A stretch of DNA of 11,399 nucleotides from an uncultured Variovorax sp. (GTDB taxonomy: Bacteria > Pseudomonadota > Gammaproteobacteria > Burkholderiales > Burkholderiaceae_C), in NCBI GenBank assembly GCA_903872875.1, contig CAIQMJ010000927.1, positions 1-11,399 of the forward strand, written 5' to 3'. The notes beneath the pieces were generated by a model, which worked only from the letters and a program-made list of their open reading frames with translations, was not told where the DNA came from and made no database searches. Below, one piece after another: positions 5,343 to 11,399 of the stretch. The translations under genes were made by a program, and so were the position numbers. Numbering within the stretch: position 1 is the stretch's first letter; every line of letters begins with the position of its first letter.

Positions 5343-6176
5343 TCAGCCGGGCTTTGTGCGGGGTGCACCGAGCTGCTCTGACACGCTCCGCGCACAGGCG
5401 CCCAGCGCCAGTGCCAGCGCGCCCTCCCAGCGCGTGTCGAACACGCCGGTCGGTCCGATCGCGGTGACCGCGAGCACGATCGCGCCGCTGTGGTCGAACA
5501 CCGGCGCGGCCATCGCGCTCACGCCCGGGATCACCTCGTTGGTCGAGCGGCTCGCACCGTGGGCGCGTACCTCATTCAGCTCCGCCTCGAATGCGCTCCA
5601 CGAGGGCAGCGGCTGCGGCGTCGGCATGCCGGCCTGCAACGCCGCTTCACCCTTGCGCTGCTTCTCGCGACGGCGCTCGTCCTCCAGCATCGCACGCACC
5701 TCGGCGGGCGGCAGATAGGCCGCGAACAGCTTGCCCGACGCCGTGCGCGTCAGCGAGAACACCGTGCCATGGCGCAGGCTCACATGCACCGGCGAGGGCG
5801 CCTGCGCGATGTGCACCATGGTGGCACCACGCGCGCCCCAGACGGCGAGGCCCACGGTCTGGCCGATCTGCCGGGCGAGGGGGCCGGTCAGTGGCGTCGC
5901 GATGTGCACCGGGTTCGCCTGCTGCAGGCCGATCAGTCCCAACTGCAGCGCCAGCGGGCCGAGGCGATAGTGGCCGCTCGCGCCGTCCTGCTCGATCAGG
6001 CCGAGCCGGCCGAAGCTCACCATGTACGGATGCGCCTTGGCCGGCGTCATGTCAGCCTCGCGCGCCAGGTCCTTCAGCGCCATCGGCCGGCCGTGGTGCA
6101 CCAGCGCGCGAAGCAGCTGGCCGCCCACTTCGATGCTCTGAATGCCGCGCTGCGTGCGGTCGTTGTCGGTGGTCAT
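5343..6176 (-). CDS. IclR-family transcriptional regulator, probably of homogentisate catabolism
   Basis: The 277-residue protein has the IclR layout. An N-terminal winged helix-turn-helix covers about 11-73, with ALKDLAREADMTPAKAHPYM as the helix-turn-helix and GLIEQDGASGHYRLG as the wing. An effector-binding domain runs from about 90 to 270, with LTRTASGKLFAAY (142-154) and PGVSAMAAPVFDHSGAIVLA (217-236). A charged stretch (EDERRREKQRKGE, 165-177) interrupts the effector domain. IclR proteins bind a small ligand in this domain and act as repressors or activators. The gene diverges from hmgA across 122 bases that hold a 16-base palindrome, so I infer it controls hmgA-fahA, with homogentisate or a related acid as the likely ligand. 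Its Shine-Dalgarno is weak (GGGGA, about 11 bases upstream). The role resembles HmgR of Pseudomonas, but orthology is not shown. Confidence 0.88.
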   Translation of the reverse strand: MTTDNDRTQRGIQSIEVGGQLLRALVHHGRPMALKDLAREADMTPAKAHPYMVSFGRLGLIEQDGASGHYRLGPLALQLGLIGLQQANPVHIATPLTGPLARQIGQTVGLAVWGARGATMVHIAQAPSPVHVSLRHGTVFSLTRTASGKLFAAYLPPAEVRAMLEDERRREKQRKGEAALQAGMPTPQPLPSWSAFEAELNEVRAHGASRSTNEVIPGVSAMAAPVFDHSGAIVLAVTAIGPTGVFDTRWEGALALALGACARSVSEQLGAPRTKPG

Positions 6177-6210
6177 GGTGGTGGTGTCCCCAGTCGTTGC
6201 TACGCCGGGA

Positions 6211-6240
6211 ATTAGACATGAAGCGCGTCGGCGCTTACAC
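6211..6240 (-). promoter_or_regulatory. Candidate promoter of the IclR-family gene
   Basis: On the minus strand TCTAAT (6216-6211, five of six to TATAAT) has GTGTAA (6240-6235, three of six to TTGACA) 18 bases upstream. The start would be near 6204, giving a leader of about 28 bases. The palindrome at 6221-6236 fills the spacer, which fits autorepression. Confidence 0.45.
6221..6236. promoter_or_regulatory. Candidate IclR operator palindrome
   Basis: AAGCGCGTCGGCGCTT is a perfect 6+6 inverted repeat with a four-base centre. It lies in the spacer of the regulator promoter and ends four bases before the hmgA -35. IclR-family operators are commonly palindromes of about this size. One protein here could repress its own gene and act on hmgA from just upstream of polymerase. 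Confidence 0.5.
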
Positions 6241-6269
6241 TTGCGTCATTCGTCCTGAGCGAATAGATT
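6241..6269 (+). promoter_or_regulatory. Candidate promoter of hmgA-fahA
   Basis: TTGCGT (6241-6246) and TAGATT (6264-6269) are separated by exactly 17 bases. The start would be near 6276, giving a leader of about 23 bases that contains the ribosome-binding site. The -10 lies within a small palindrome, GAATAGATTC (6261-6270). The -35 abuts that of the divergent regulator gene. Confidence 0.5.
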
Positions 6270-6288
6270 CAGTTTAGACAAATTTAAT

Positions 6289-6292
6289 GGAG
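6289..6292 (+). promoter_or_regulatory. Shine-Dalgarno deciding the hmgA start
   Basis: GGAG lies six bases before the ATG at 6299. The upstream in-frame ATG at 6287 has no ribosome-binding site and overlaps this one, so 6299 is preferred. Confidence 0.65.
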
Positions 6293-6298
6293 ACATCC

Positions 6299-7615
6299 AT
6301 GACGAGCGAATCCTCCACCGGGCGGCGCTACCAGAGCGGCTTCGGCAACGAATACGCGAGCGAGGCCGTGCCCGGCGCGTTGCCGCAGGGCCGCAACAGC
6401 CCGCAGCGCGCGCCTTTCGACCTGTACCCCGAACTGCTCTCGGGCACGGCCTTCACGGCGCCGCGCCACGAGAACCGCCGCAGCTGGCTGTACCGCCGGC
6501 AGCCGTCGGTGGTGTCGGGCCGCTACGCACCGTATGCGCAGTCGAACTGGACGACCGGCGCCGACCGTGACATCGCGTTGCCGCCCGAGCCGATGCGCTG
6601 GCACCCGATCCCGCTCGACGGCGTGGACTGCGACTTCGTCGACGGTATCCAGACCCTGGCCGCGAATGGTGATGTCGAAGCGCAGGCCGGCGTCGCTGCG
6701 CTGATCTACCGCGCCAGCCGGTCGATGGCACGCCGCGCCTTCGTCAACGCCGATGGCGAGATGCTCCTCGTGCCGCAGCAGGGCCGGCTGGTGCTGACCA
6801 CCGAGATGGGCGTGCTCGACGTCAAGCCGGGCGAGATCGCCCTGGTGCCGCGCGGCGTGGTCTTCAAGGTGGAACTGCCCGACGGCCTGTCGCGTGGCTA
6901 CGTCTGCGAAAACTACGGTGCCCAGTTCCGGCTGCCCGAACTCGGACCGATCGGCTCCAACGGCCTGGCCAATGCGCGCGACTTTCTCGCGCCTGTGGCG
7001 GCGTTCGAGAGCGAAGAGGGCGGCGGCGACACCGGCTACGAACTCGTCAAGAAATTCGGTGGCCGCTTCTGGCGAGCGCCGACGAAGCAGTCGCCCTTCA
7101 ACGTGGTCGCCTGGCACGGCAACCTGTCGCCGGTGAAGTACGACACCGCGAACTTCATGACCATCGGATCGATCAGCTTCGACCATCCGGACCCGTCGAT
7201 CTTCACCGTGCTCACCTCGCCCAGCGACACGCCCGGCACGGCCAACTGCGACTTCGTGATCTTCCCGCCGCGCTGGCTGGTGATGGAAGACACCTTCCGT
7301 CCGCCGTGGTACCACCGCAACCTGATGAGCGAGTTCATGGGCCTGGTGCTGGGCGAGTACGACGCCAAGCCGGGCGGCTTCAAGCCGGGTGGCGCGAGCC
7401 TGCACAACGCGATGGTGCCGCACGGCCCCGACGAGGAAGCCTTCGACAAGGCGACGCACGCCGATCTGCAGCCGCGCAAGCTCGACAACACCCTGGCCTT
7501 CATGTTCGAGAGCCGCTACCGTTTCATTCCCACCGCCTGGGCGCTGCAGACCCCCGCACTCGATGCCGACTACGCCGACTGCTGGGCCGGCCTGAAAGAC
7601 CAATTCAAACCATGA
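6299..7615 (+). CDS. hmgA: Homogentisate 1,2-dioxygenase
   Basis: HmgA opens the ring of homogentisate with O2 to give 4-maleylacetoacetate, using non-heme Fe(II) in the cytoplasm, in tyrosine and phenylalanine breakdown. The 438-residue product has the usual length and the family opening YQSGFGNE...PGALP...NSPQRAPF. The iron ligands are visible: H339 in WYHRN, E345 in SEFMG and H375 in MVPHGPD. Their spacing of 6 and 30 matches human H335, E341 and H371. H296 in SFDHPDPS corresponds to the active-site base. The start at 6299 is chosen from its GGAG site; an upstream ATG at 6287 would add METS. The stop overlaps fahA in ATGA. The divergent IclR-type regulator and the palindrome upstream suggest substrate-responsive control. 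No key residue is missing. Confidence 0.97.
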   Translation: MTSESSTGRRYQSGFGNEYASEAVPGALPQGRNSPQRAPFDLYPELLSGTAFTAPRHENRRSWLYRRQPSVVSGRYAPYAQSNWTTGADRDIALPPEPMRWHPIPLDGVDCDFVDGIQTLAANGDVEAQAGVAALIYRASRSMARRAFVNADGEMLLVPQQGRLVLTTEMGVLDVKPGEIALVPRGVVFKVELPDGLSRGYVCENYGAQFRLPELGPIGSNGLANARDFLAPVAAFESEEGGGDTGYELVKKFGGRFWRAPTKQSPFNVVAWHGNLSPVKYDTANFMTIGSISFDHPDPSIFTVLTSPSDTPGTANCDFVIFPPRWLVMEDTFRPPWYHRNLMSEFMGLVLGEYDAKPGGFKPGGASLHNAMVPHGPDEEAFDKATHADLQPRKLDNTLAFMFESRYRFIPTAWALQTPALDADYADCWAGLKDQFKP

Positions 7616-8889
7616 CCACCCTGAACACCACCCACGACCCGAAGCTCAAGAGCTGGGTCGCGTCTGCCGACGTCGCCGGCTGCGATTTCCCGATCCAGAA
7701 CCTGCCCTTCGGCCGCTTCCGGACCGCCGGCAGCGCCGAGGCCTTCCGCATCGGCGTCGCGATCGGCGACCAGGTGCTCGACCTGAAGGCTGCGGGCGTC
7801 GTCGACACCGACGACATGAACGTGCTGATGGCGGCGAGCCCGGCCCAGCGCCAGGCGCTGCGCGCCACGCTGTCCGAGGGCTTACGCGAAGGCAGCGCGC
7901 AGCAGGCCGCGTGGTCGAAGGCGCTGGTCGCGCAGTCGGCGGTCGAGATGGCCGTGCCCTGCCGCATCGGCGACTACACCGACTTCTACACCGGCATCCA
8001 CCACGCCACCACGGTCGGCAAGCTGTTCCGTCCCGACCAGCCGCTGATGCCCAACTACAAGTGGGTGCCGATCGGCTACCACGGCCGCGCCTCGTCGATC
8101 GGCGTGAGCGGGCAGCAGTTCAAGCGGCCGCAGGGCCAGACCAAGGCACCGGGTTCCGACCCGGCCGCACCGCCGAGCTTCGGCCCGTCGAAGCGGCTCG
8201 ATTACGAACTCGAACTCGGCTTCCTGATCGGCCAGGGCAACGCGCTCGGCGAGCCGATCGCGATCGCCGATGCCGAGCAGCACCTGTTCGGCCTGACGCT
8301 GCTCAACGACTGGTCGGCGCGCGACCTGCAGGCCTGGGAATACCAGCCGCTCGGCCCTTTCCTCGCGAAGAACTTCGCGTCGACGCTGTCGCCGTGGATC
8401 GTCACGATGGAGGCGCTCGCGCCTTTCCGCGCGGCGTTCTCGCGGCCCGAAGGCGATCCGCAGCCGCTGCCGTACCTGGACTCGGCCGCCAACCGCGACG
8501 GCGGCGCGCTCGACATCACGCTCGAAGTCTGGCTGCAGACCGCGAAGATGCGTGCGGCCGGCGAGCCCGCCACGCGCCTGACGCAGGGCAACACCACGCA
8601 GGCCGCCTACTGGACGGCCGCACAACTGGTCGCGCACCACACGGTCAACGGTTGCAATCTGCAGCCGGGCGACCTGCTCGGCTCCGGCACGTTGTCGGGT
8701 CCGACGCTGGCCGAGGCCGGCTCGCTGCTCGAGCTGACCTACGGCGGCAAGCAGCCGCTGACGCTGCCCAACGGCGAGACGCGCACCTTCCTGGAAGACG
8801 GCGACACGCTCACGCTGCGCGGCTACTGCGAGCGTGACGGCGCGGTGCGCATCGGCCTGGGCGAGGTGTCGGGAACCGTGATCGGCTGA
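7612..8889 (+). CDS. fahA: Fumarylacetoacetase
   Basis: FahA hydrolyses fumarylacetoacetate to fumarate and acetoacetate, the final step of homogentisate breakdown. The 425-residue product has the full two-domain family architecture: an SH3-like N-terminal domain to about 115, then the catalytic beta fold. Active-site residues align with mouse FAH almost at the same numbers. D124 and Y126 are in DYTDFYTG, with H131 in the HHAT motif. E199 and E201 are in DYELELG, and D233 is in LNDWSARD. Q240 and K253 (AKNF) complete the set. D124, E199, E201 and D233 would bind the metal. The start overlaps the hmgA stop by four bases with no clear Shine-Dalgarno of its own, so translation is probably coupled. 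Maleylacetoacetate isomerase, needed between the two enzymes, is not encoded in this window. Confidence 0.97.
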   Translation: MTTLNTTHDPKLKSWVASADVAGCDFPIQNLPFGRFRTAGSAEAFRIGVAIGDQVLDLKAAGVVDTDDMNVLMAASPAQRQALRATLSEGLREGSAQQAAWSKALVAQSAVEMAVPCRIGDYTDFYTGIHHATTVGKLFRPDQPLMPNYKWVPIGYHGRASSIGVSGQQFKRPQGQTKAPGSDPAAPPSFGPSKRLDYELELGFLIGQGNALGEPIAIADAEQHLFGLTLLNDWSARDLQAWEYQPLGPFLAKNFASTLSPWIVTMEALAPFRAAFSRPEGDPQPLPYLDSAANRDGGALDITLEVWLQTAKMRAAGEPATRLTQGNTTQAAYWTAAQLVAHHTVNGCNLQPGDLLGSGTLSGPTLAEAGSLLELTYGGKQPLTLPNGETRTFLEDGDTLTLRGYCERDGAVRIGLGEVSGTVIG

Positions 8890-8897
8890 TCGCCCCG

Positions 8898-8928
8898 CGT
8901 GCGGCGAGCCTCAGTGGCTCGCCGCGCG
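8898..8928. terminator. Strong hairpin shared by convergent fahA and thioesterase genes
   Basis: GCGGCGAGCC (8901-8910) and GGCTCGCCGC (8916-8925) form a perfect ten-base stem with loop TCAGT. Three more outer pairs, one of them G-U, extend it to 13. It begins nine bases after the fahA stop. The loop contains the stop codon of the leftward thioesterase gene and the right arm its last codons. No T-run follows on either side, so termination may depend on the stem alone or on Rho. Confidence 0.55.
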
Positions 8929-9354
8929 GCTCGCGTCGAGGTGCGCCTTGGCGCGCTCGGCCAGTGCGACCTGCTCGGCCGTGCCGGGCACGAAGGGCTC
9001 GACCGGGATCGGCCGCCCGTCCGGGTCGACCGACACGAACACGATCAGGCATTCGGTCGTCTTCTGCATGTCGCCGACCTTCATGTCGCCGCTGCGCACT
9101 TCCACCGAGATGTTCATGCTGGTGCTGCCGGTATAGACCAGCTTGGCTTCGACCTCGACGATGTCGCCGATCTTGATCGGCCGGTGGAAGCGGATGCTGC
9201 CGATGAACACCGTCACGCAATAACGCTTGGACCAGCGGGTCGCGCAGGCATAGCCGGCCTCGTCGATCCATTTCATGACGGTGCCGCCATGAACCTTGCC
9301 GCCGAAGTTGACGGTGCTCGGCTCGGCGAGGAAGCGCAGGGTGATGGAAGACAT
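8911..9354 (-). CDS. Hot-dog-fold acyl-CoA thioesterase, YciA/ACOT7-like
   Basis: The 147-residue protein is a single hot-dog domain of the acyl-CoA hydrolase type, which releases free fatty or short acids and CoA in the cytoplasm. The motif NFGGKVHGGTVMKWIDEAGY (16-35) contains G23-G24 and the likely catalytic D31 on the central helix. It is followed by the strands VTVFIGSIRFHRPIKIGD and VEVEAKLVYTGSTSMNISVE. The C-terminus (PGTAEQVALAERAKAHLDAS) is a helical tail. The ATG at 9354 is chosen because the hot-dog fold begins there. The frame stays open for hundreds of codons upstream, but that part is antisense to tesB and reads as nonsense. The gene converges on fahA and its stop lies in the loop of the shared hairpin. 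Substrate is unknown. Confidence 0.9.
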   Translation of the reverse strand: MSSITLRFLAEPSTVNFGGKVHGGTVMKWIDEAGYACATRWSKRYCVTVFIGSIRFHRPIKIGDIVEVEAKLVYTGSTSMNISVEVRSGDMKVGDMQKTTECLIVFVSVDPDGRPIPVEPFVPGTAEQVALAERAKAHLDASRAASH

Positions 9355-9393
9355 TCGGTGAGGCCTTGGCGGGAGTGGATCGTGGGTCGCGGG

Positions 9394-9399
9394 ATTATG
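9394..9399 (-). promoter_or_regulatory. Candidate -10 of the leftward thioesterase gene
   Basis: Minus-strand CATAAT would give a start near 9387 and a leader of about 33 bases. It is one of few AT-rich spots in this gap. No convincing -35 is visible. Confidence 0.35.
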
Positions 9400-9522
9400 C
9401 GAGGCCCCTTTTGGAGCGTTCCCGCACGTCCTTGCACGGCGCGTGCCTGCGCGTGACGCATTCCGGCGACCTTCGCCAGCCGTGGGGCAAGCCGCCGCGC
9501 GCCCGCCGAGTGGACCGGTCTT

Positions 9523-9531
9523 TGCTATCGT
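9523..9531 (+). promoter_or_regulatory. Candidate extended -10 of tesB
   Basis: TGC directly before TATCGT fits an extended -10, which can work without a -35. The hexamer matches TATAAT at four of six positions. The start would be near 9538, and a weak AGGT site (9544-9547) lies eight bases before the ATG at 9556. Confidence 0.3.
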
Positions 9532-9555
9532 GGCCGATTGCCCAGGTATTGCCCC

Positions 9556-10452
9556 ATGACCACGATGACCGACCCCGATCCCGCCACTGCATCCCGCCTC
9601 GTCGACGAACTCGTCGAACTCATGCGCCTGGAGCCCACCGGCACCGACCGCTTCGTCGCGCAGAGCGAAGACCTCGGCACGCCGGCCGTCTTCGGCGGCC
9701 AGGTGCTTGGCCAGGCGCTGCGCGCCGCCAGCCTCACGGTCGACGCCGACCGCCCCGTGCATTCCATGCACGCCTATTTCCTGCTGCCAGGCGAGCATGC
9801 ACCGATCGAGTACACCGTCGACCGCGTGCGCGACGGCCGCAGCTTCACGACGCGGCACGTGGTCGCGCGGCAGGAAGGCCGCACGATCTTCGAGATGTCG
9901 GCGTCGTTCCAGACCGCGTCCGACGGCGTCGAGCACCAGATCGCGGCGCCCGAGGTGCAGGCCCCCGAAGGCCTGATGAACGAACTGGCCCAGCGCGTCG
10001 CGGTGCGCGACCGGCTGCCGGCCGTCTGGCGCGACAAGGGGCTGGCGCCGCACGGCCTCGAATTCCGCCAGGTCGAGCCGCTCGACCCGGTGAACCCGGT
10101 GCCGCGAGCGTCCGCGAACCAGATGTGGGTGCGTGCGATCGCGCCGCTGCCGGACGACCCGCTGCTGCACCGTGCGCTGCTGGCCTATGCGTCCGACCAC
10201 GGCCTGCTGCGCGCCGCCATGCTGCCGCACGGCCTGAGCTTCTTCAGCGGCCAGGTGCGCGTCGCCAGCCTCGACCATGCGATGTGGTTCCACCGCGATT
10301 TCCGGATCGACGACTGGCTGCTCTACAGCACCGATTCGCCAAACGCCAACGGTGCCCGCGGCCTGTGCCGCGGCAGCTTCTTCACGCGCGACGGCCAGCT
10401 CGTCGCCTCCACCGCGCAGGAAGGCATGCTGCGCCTGAAAGACCGTCGATGA
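9556..10452 (+). CDS. tesB: Acyl-CoA thioesterase II (TesB type)
   Basis: TesB hydrolyses a broad range of acyl-CoAs to free acid and CoA in the cytoplasm. The 298-residue protein has the double hot-dog layout. Domain 1 spans about 14-122, with VFGGQVLGQALRAA at 45-58 and HSMHAYFLLPG at 69-79. Domain 2 spans about 187-295. The catalytic positions are D214 in AYASDHGLL, S238 in ASLDHAMWFH and Q288 in STAQEGML. The spacings of 24 and 50 match E. coli D204, T228 and Q278, with Thr replaced by Ser, a conservative change. The ATG at 9556 follows a weak AGGT site; in-frame alternatives are a TTG at 9538 and an ATG at 9565. The stop overlaps the next gene in ATGA, so a flavin reductase is translated with it. 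The second, unrelated-type thioesterase gene is divergent. Confidence 0.94.
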   Translation: MTTMTDPDPATASRLVDELVELMRLEPTGTDRFVAQSEDLGTPAVFGGQVLGQALRAASLTVDADRPVHSMHAYFLLPGEHAPIEYTVDRVRDGRSFTTRHVVARQEGRTIFEMSASFQTASDGVEHQIAAPEVQAPEGLMNELAQRVAVRDRLPAVWRDKGLAPHGLEFRQVEPLDPVNPVPRASANQMWVRAIAPLPDDPLLHRALLAYASDHGLLRAAMLPHGLSFFSGQVRVASLDHAMWFHRDFRIDDWLLYSTDSPNANGARGLCRGSFFTRDGQLVASTAQEGMLRLKDRR

Positions 10453-11399
10453 GCCACTTGTTCACTCCCTTCGCGCTGGGCCCGCTGACGCTGCCCAACC
10501 GCATCGTCATCGCACCGATGTGCCAGTACTCTGCCGAGGACGGCAACCCGACCGACTGGCACACGATCCACCTCGGCCAGCTGGCGCTTTCGGGCGCCGG
10601 GCTGCTGGTGATCGAGGCGACTGCGGTCGAGGCCATCGGCCGCATCACGCCGGGCGACGTCGGCCTGTATTCGGACGACAACCAGGCCGCGTTCGCGCGC
10701 GTGCTGAAGGCGGTGCGCGGCCATTCGCGCATGCCGATCGCGGTGCAGCTCGCGCATGCGGGGCGCAAGGCATCGAGCCACGTGCCTTGGGAAGGCGGCC
10801 AGTGCCTCGGGCCCGATGAAGGCGCCTGGCAGACGGTCGGCCCGTCCGCGTTGCCGCACGCGCCGGGCGAGCCCGCGCCGTCGGAACTCGACGCGGCCGG
10901 TCTGGAACGCGTCAAGGCTGCATTCGTGCAGGCGGCGCAGCGCGCCGAAGCGCTCGGCATCGACGCGATCGAGCTGCACGGTGCGCACGGCTATCTGCTG
11001 CACCAGTTCCTGTCGCCGCTGGCCAACCGTCGCGACGATGCCTACGGCGGCTCGCTCGAGAACCGCATGCGCTTTCCACTCGAGGTGTTCGAGGCGGTGC
11101 GTGCCGCGGTGCCGGCGCGCATGCCGGTCGGCGTGCGCATCTCGGCCACCGACTGGGTCGACGGCGGATGGGACACGGAGCAGAGCGTGGTCTTCGGCCA
11201 GGCGCTGGCGGCGCGCGGCTGCAGCTTCATCCATGTGTCCTCGGGCGGGGTGTCGCCGCTGCAGAAGATTCCCGTGACCGCGGGCTACCAGGTACCGATG
11301 GCCCAGCGCATCAAGGCCGGGACCGGCTTGCCGACCATCGCGGTCGGGCTGATCACCCAGCCCGCGCAGGCCGAGGCGATCGTTGCCGACGGCCAGGCC
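10449..11399 (+). CDS. Old yellow enzyme family NAD(P)H:flavin oxidoreductase (XenA/YqjM class), 3' end cut by window
   Basis: The 317 codons seen run open to the edge, and the family usually has about 360-370 residues, so roughly 50 are missing. This FMN TIM-barrel enzyme reduces activated C=C bonds of enones and related electrophiles with NAD(P)H. C25 in APMCQYSAEDG is the redox-tuning cysteine of the XenA/YqjM class. HAGRKAS (103-109) follows, then the substrate-binding pair H177 and H180 in ELHGAHGYLLHQF, with Y182. The family signature LSPLANRRDDAYGGSLENR (188-206) and R230 for the flavin are present. Its ATG overlaps the tesB stop by four bases with no Shine-Dalgarno, indicating coupling. 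It resembles recalled Pseudomonas XenA. The physiological substrate is unknown; the tesB linkage hints at an unsaturated acid or its CoA ester. Confidence 0.93.
   Translation, partial: MSHLFTPFALGPLTLPNRIVIAPMCQYSAEDGNPTDWHTIHLGQLALSGAGLLVIEATAVEAIGRITPGDVGLYSDDNQAAFARVLKAVRGHSRMPIAVQLAHAGRKASSHVPWEGGQCLGPDEGAWQTVGPSALPHAPGEPAPSELDAAGLERVKAAFVQAAQRAEALGIDAIELHGAHGYLLHQFLSPLANRRDDAYGGSLENRMRFPLEVFEAVRAAVPARMPVGVRISATDWVDGGWDTEQSVVFGQALAARGCSFIHVSSGGVSPLQKIPVTAGYQVPMAQRIKAGTGLPTIAVGLITQPAQAEAIVADGQA

Larger units (their letters stand above)
9355..9555. other. Divergent intergenic region between two thioesterase genes
   Basis: These 201 bases should hold both promoters. On the minus strand CATAAT (9399-9394) is a five-of-six -10 candidate for the leftward gene, without a clear -35. 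On the plus strand TGCTATCGT (9523-9531) resembles an extended -10 for tesB. A small inverted repeat, GCACG-GCG-CGTGC (9434-9446), lies between them. No small gene or RNA is evident. Confidence 0.4.

Noticed and set aside
6287..6298. Alternative hmgA start at the upstream ATG
   Set aside because: It has no ribosome-binding site, and the GGAG that serves 6299 overlaps it. Family members start close to the conserved YQSGFGNE segment.
6287..8889. Search for maleylacetoacetate isomerase or 4-hydroxyphenylpyruvate dioxygenase next to hmgA-fahA
   Set aside because: Neither is present in the window. They are often encoded elsewhere, so their absence says nothing about the pathway being complete.
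9355..10293. The leftward thioesterase frame stays open far upstream, which would give a 460-residue protein
   Set aside because: The extension is entirely antisense to tesB and the intergenic region and shows no domain. The hot-dog fold begins at the ATG at 9354. High GC makes such open antisense frames common.
9738..10443. Ser in place of Thr at the TesB catalytic position (S238) as a loss of function
   Set aside because: Ser is a conservative replacement with the same hydroxyl, the other two residues and the spacing are kept, and I recall SLDHAMWFH-type sequences in other family members.

Overview
The window looks like chromosome of a high-GC betaproteobacterium, most likely Comamonadaceae (Variovorax-like). 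I base this on strong G/C bias at third codon positions, the order tsaB - rimI - uracil-DNA-glycosylase-like gene - pyrF, and a homogentisate operon controlled by a divergent IclR regulator. The genus is inferred from gene order and protein style, not from a search. I see no tRNA, rRNA, CRISPR array, insertion sequence or phage gene, and no gene-free stretch over 300 bases.

Left part (1-3954): seven codons of a leftward gene at the edge, then a divergent rightward run. This holds an EamA-type transporter, tsaB (tRNA t6A modification), rimI (ribosomal S18 N-acetylation) and a uracil-DNA-glycosylase-fold protein without its Fe-S cysteines. These four genes overlap by 8, 17 and 4 bases and should be one transcript. 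pyrF follows with its own promoter. The glycosylase-like protein is the most interesting gene here. It carries an N-terminal peptide like that of the DNA polymerase III psi subunit (HolD), and it sits beside rimI, as holD does in E. coli.

Middle (4081-6176): a 73-residue two-helix membrane protein, then a leftward pair facing it. The pair is a four-helix membrane protein and an exported DUF6152-like protein whose predicted mature form begins with His-His. Further right is a leftward IclR-family regulator.

Right-centre (6177-8928): the regulator diverges from hmgA and fahA, the last part of tyrosine/phenylalanine catabolism (homogentisate to maleylacetoacetate, and fumarylacetoacetate to fumarate plus acetoacetate). 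The maleylacetoacetate isomerase gene is not in the window. The intergenic region has back-to-back promoters with abutting -35 elements and a 16-base palindrome placed to affect both. A strong hairpin closes the operon.

Right end (8911-11399): a leftward hot-dog acyl-CoA thioesterase, a divergent TesB-type thioesterase, and an old yellow enzyme (XenA/YqjM class) whose start overlaps the tesB stop and which is cut by the window edge.

A recurring feature is a -10-like hexamer only 6-8 bases before a start codon (two mirrored copies at the left end, one at pyrF), suggesting leaderless or near-leaderless mRNAs.
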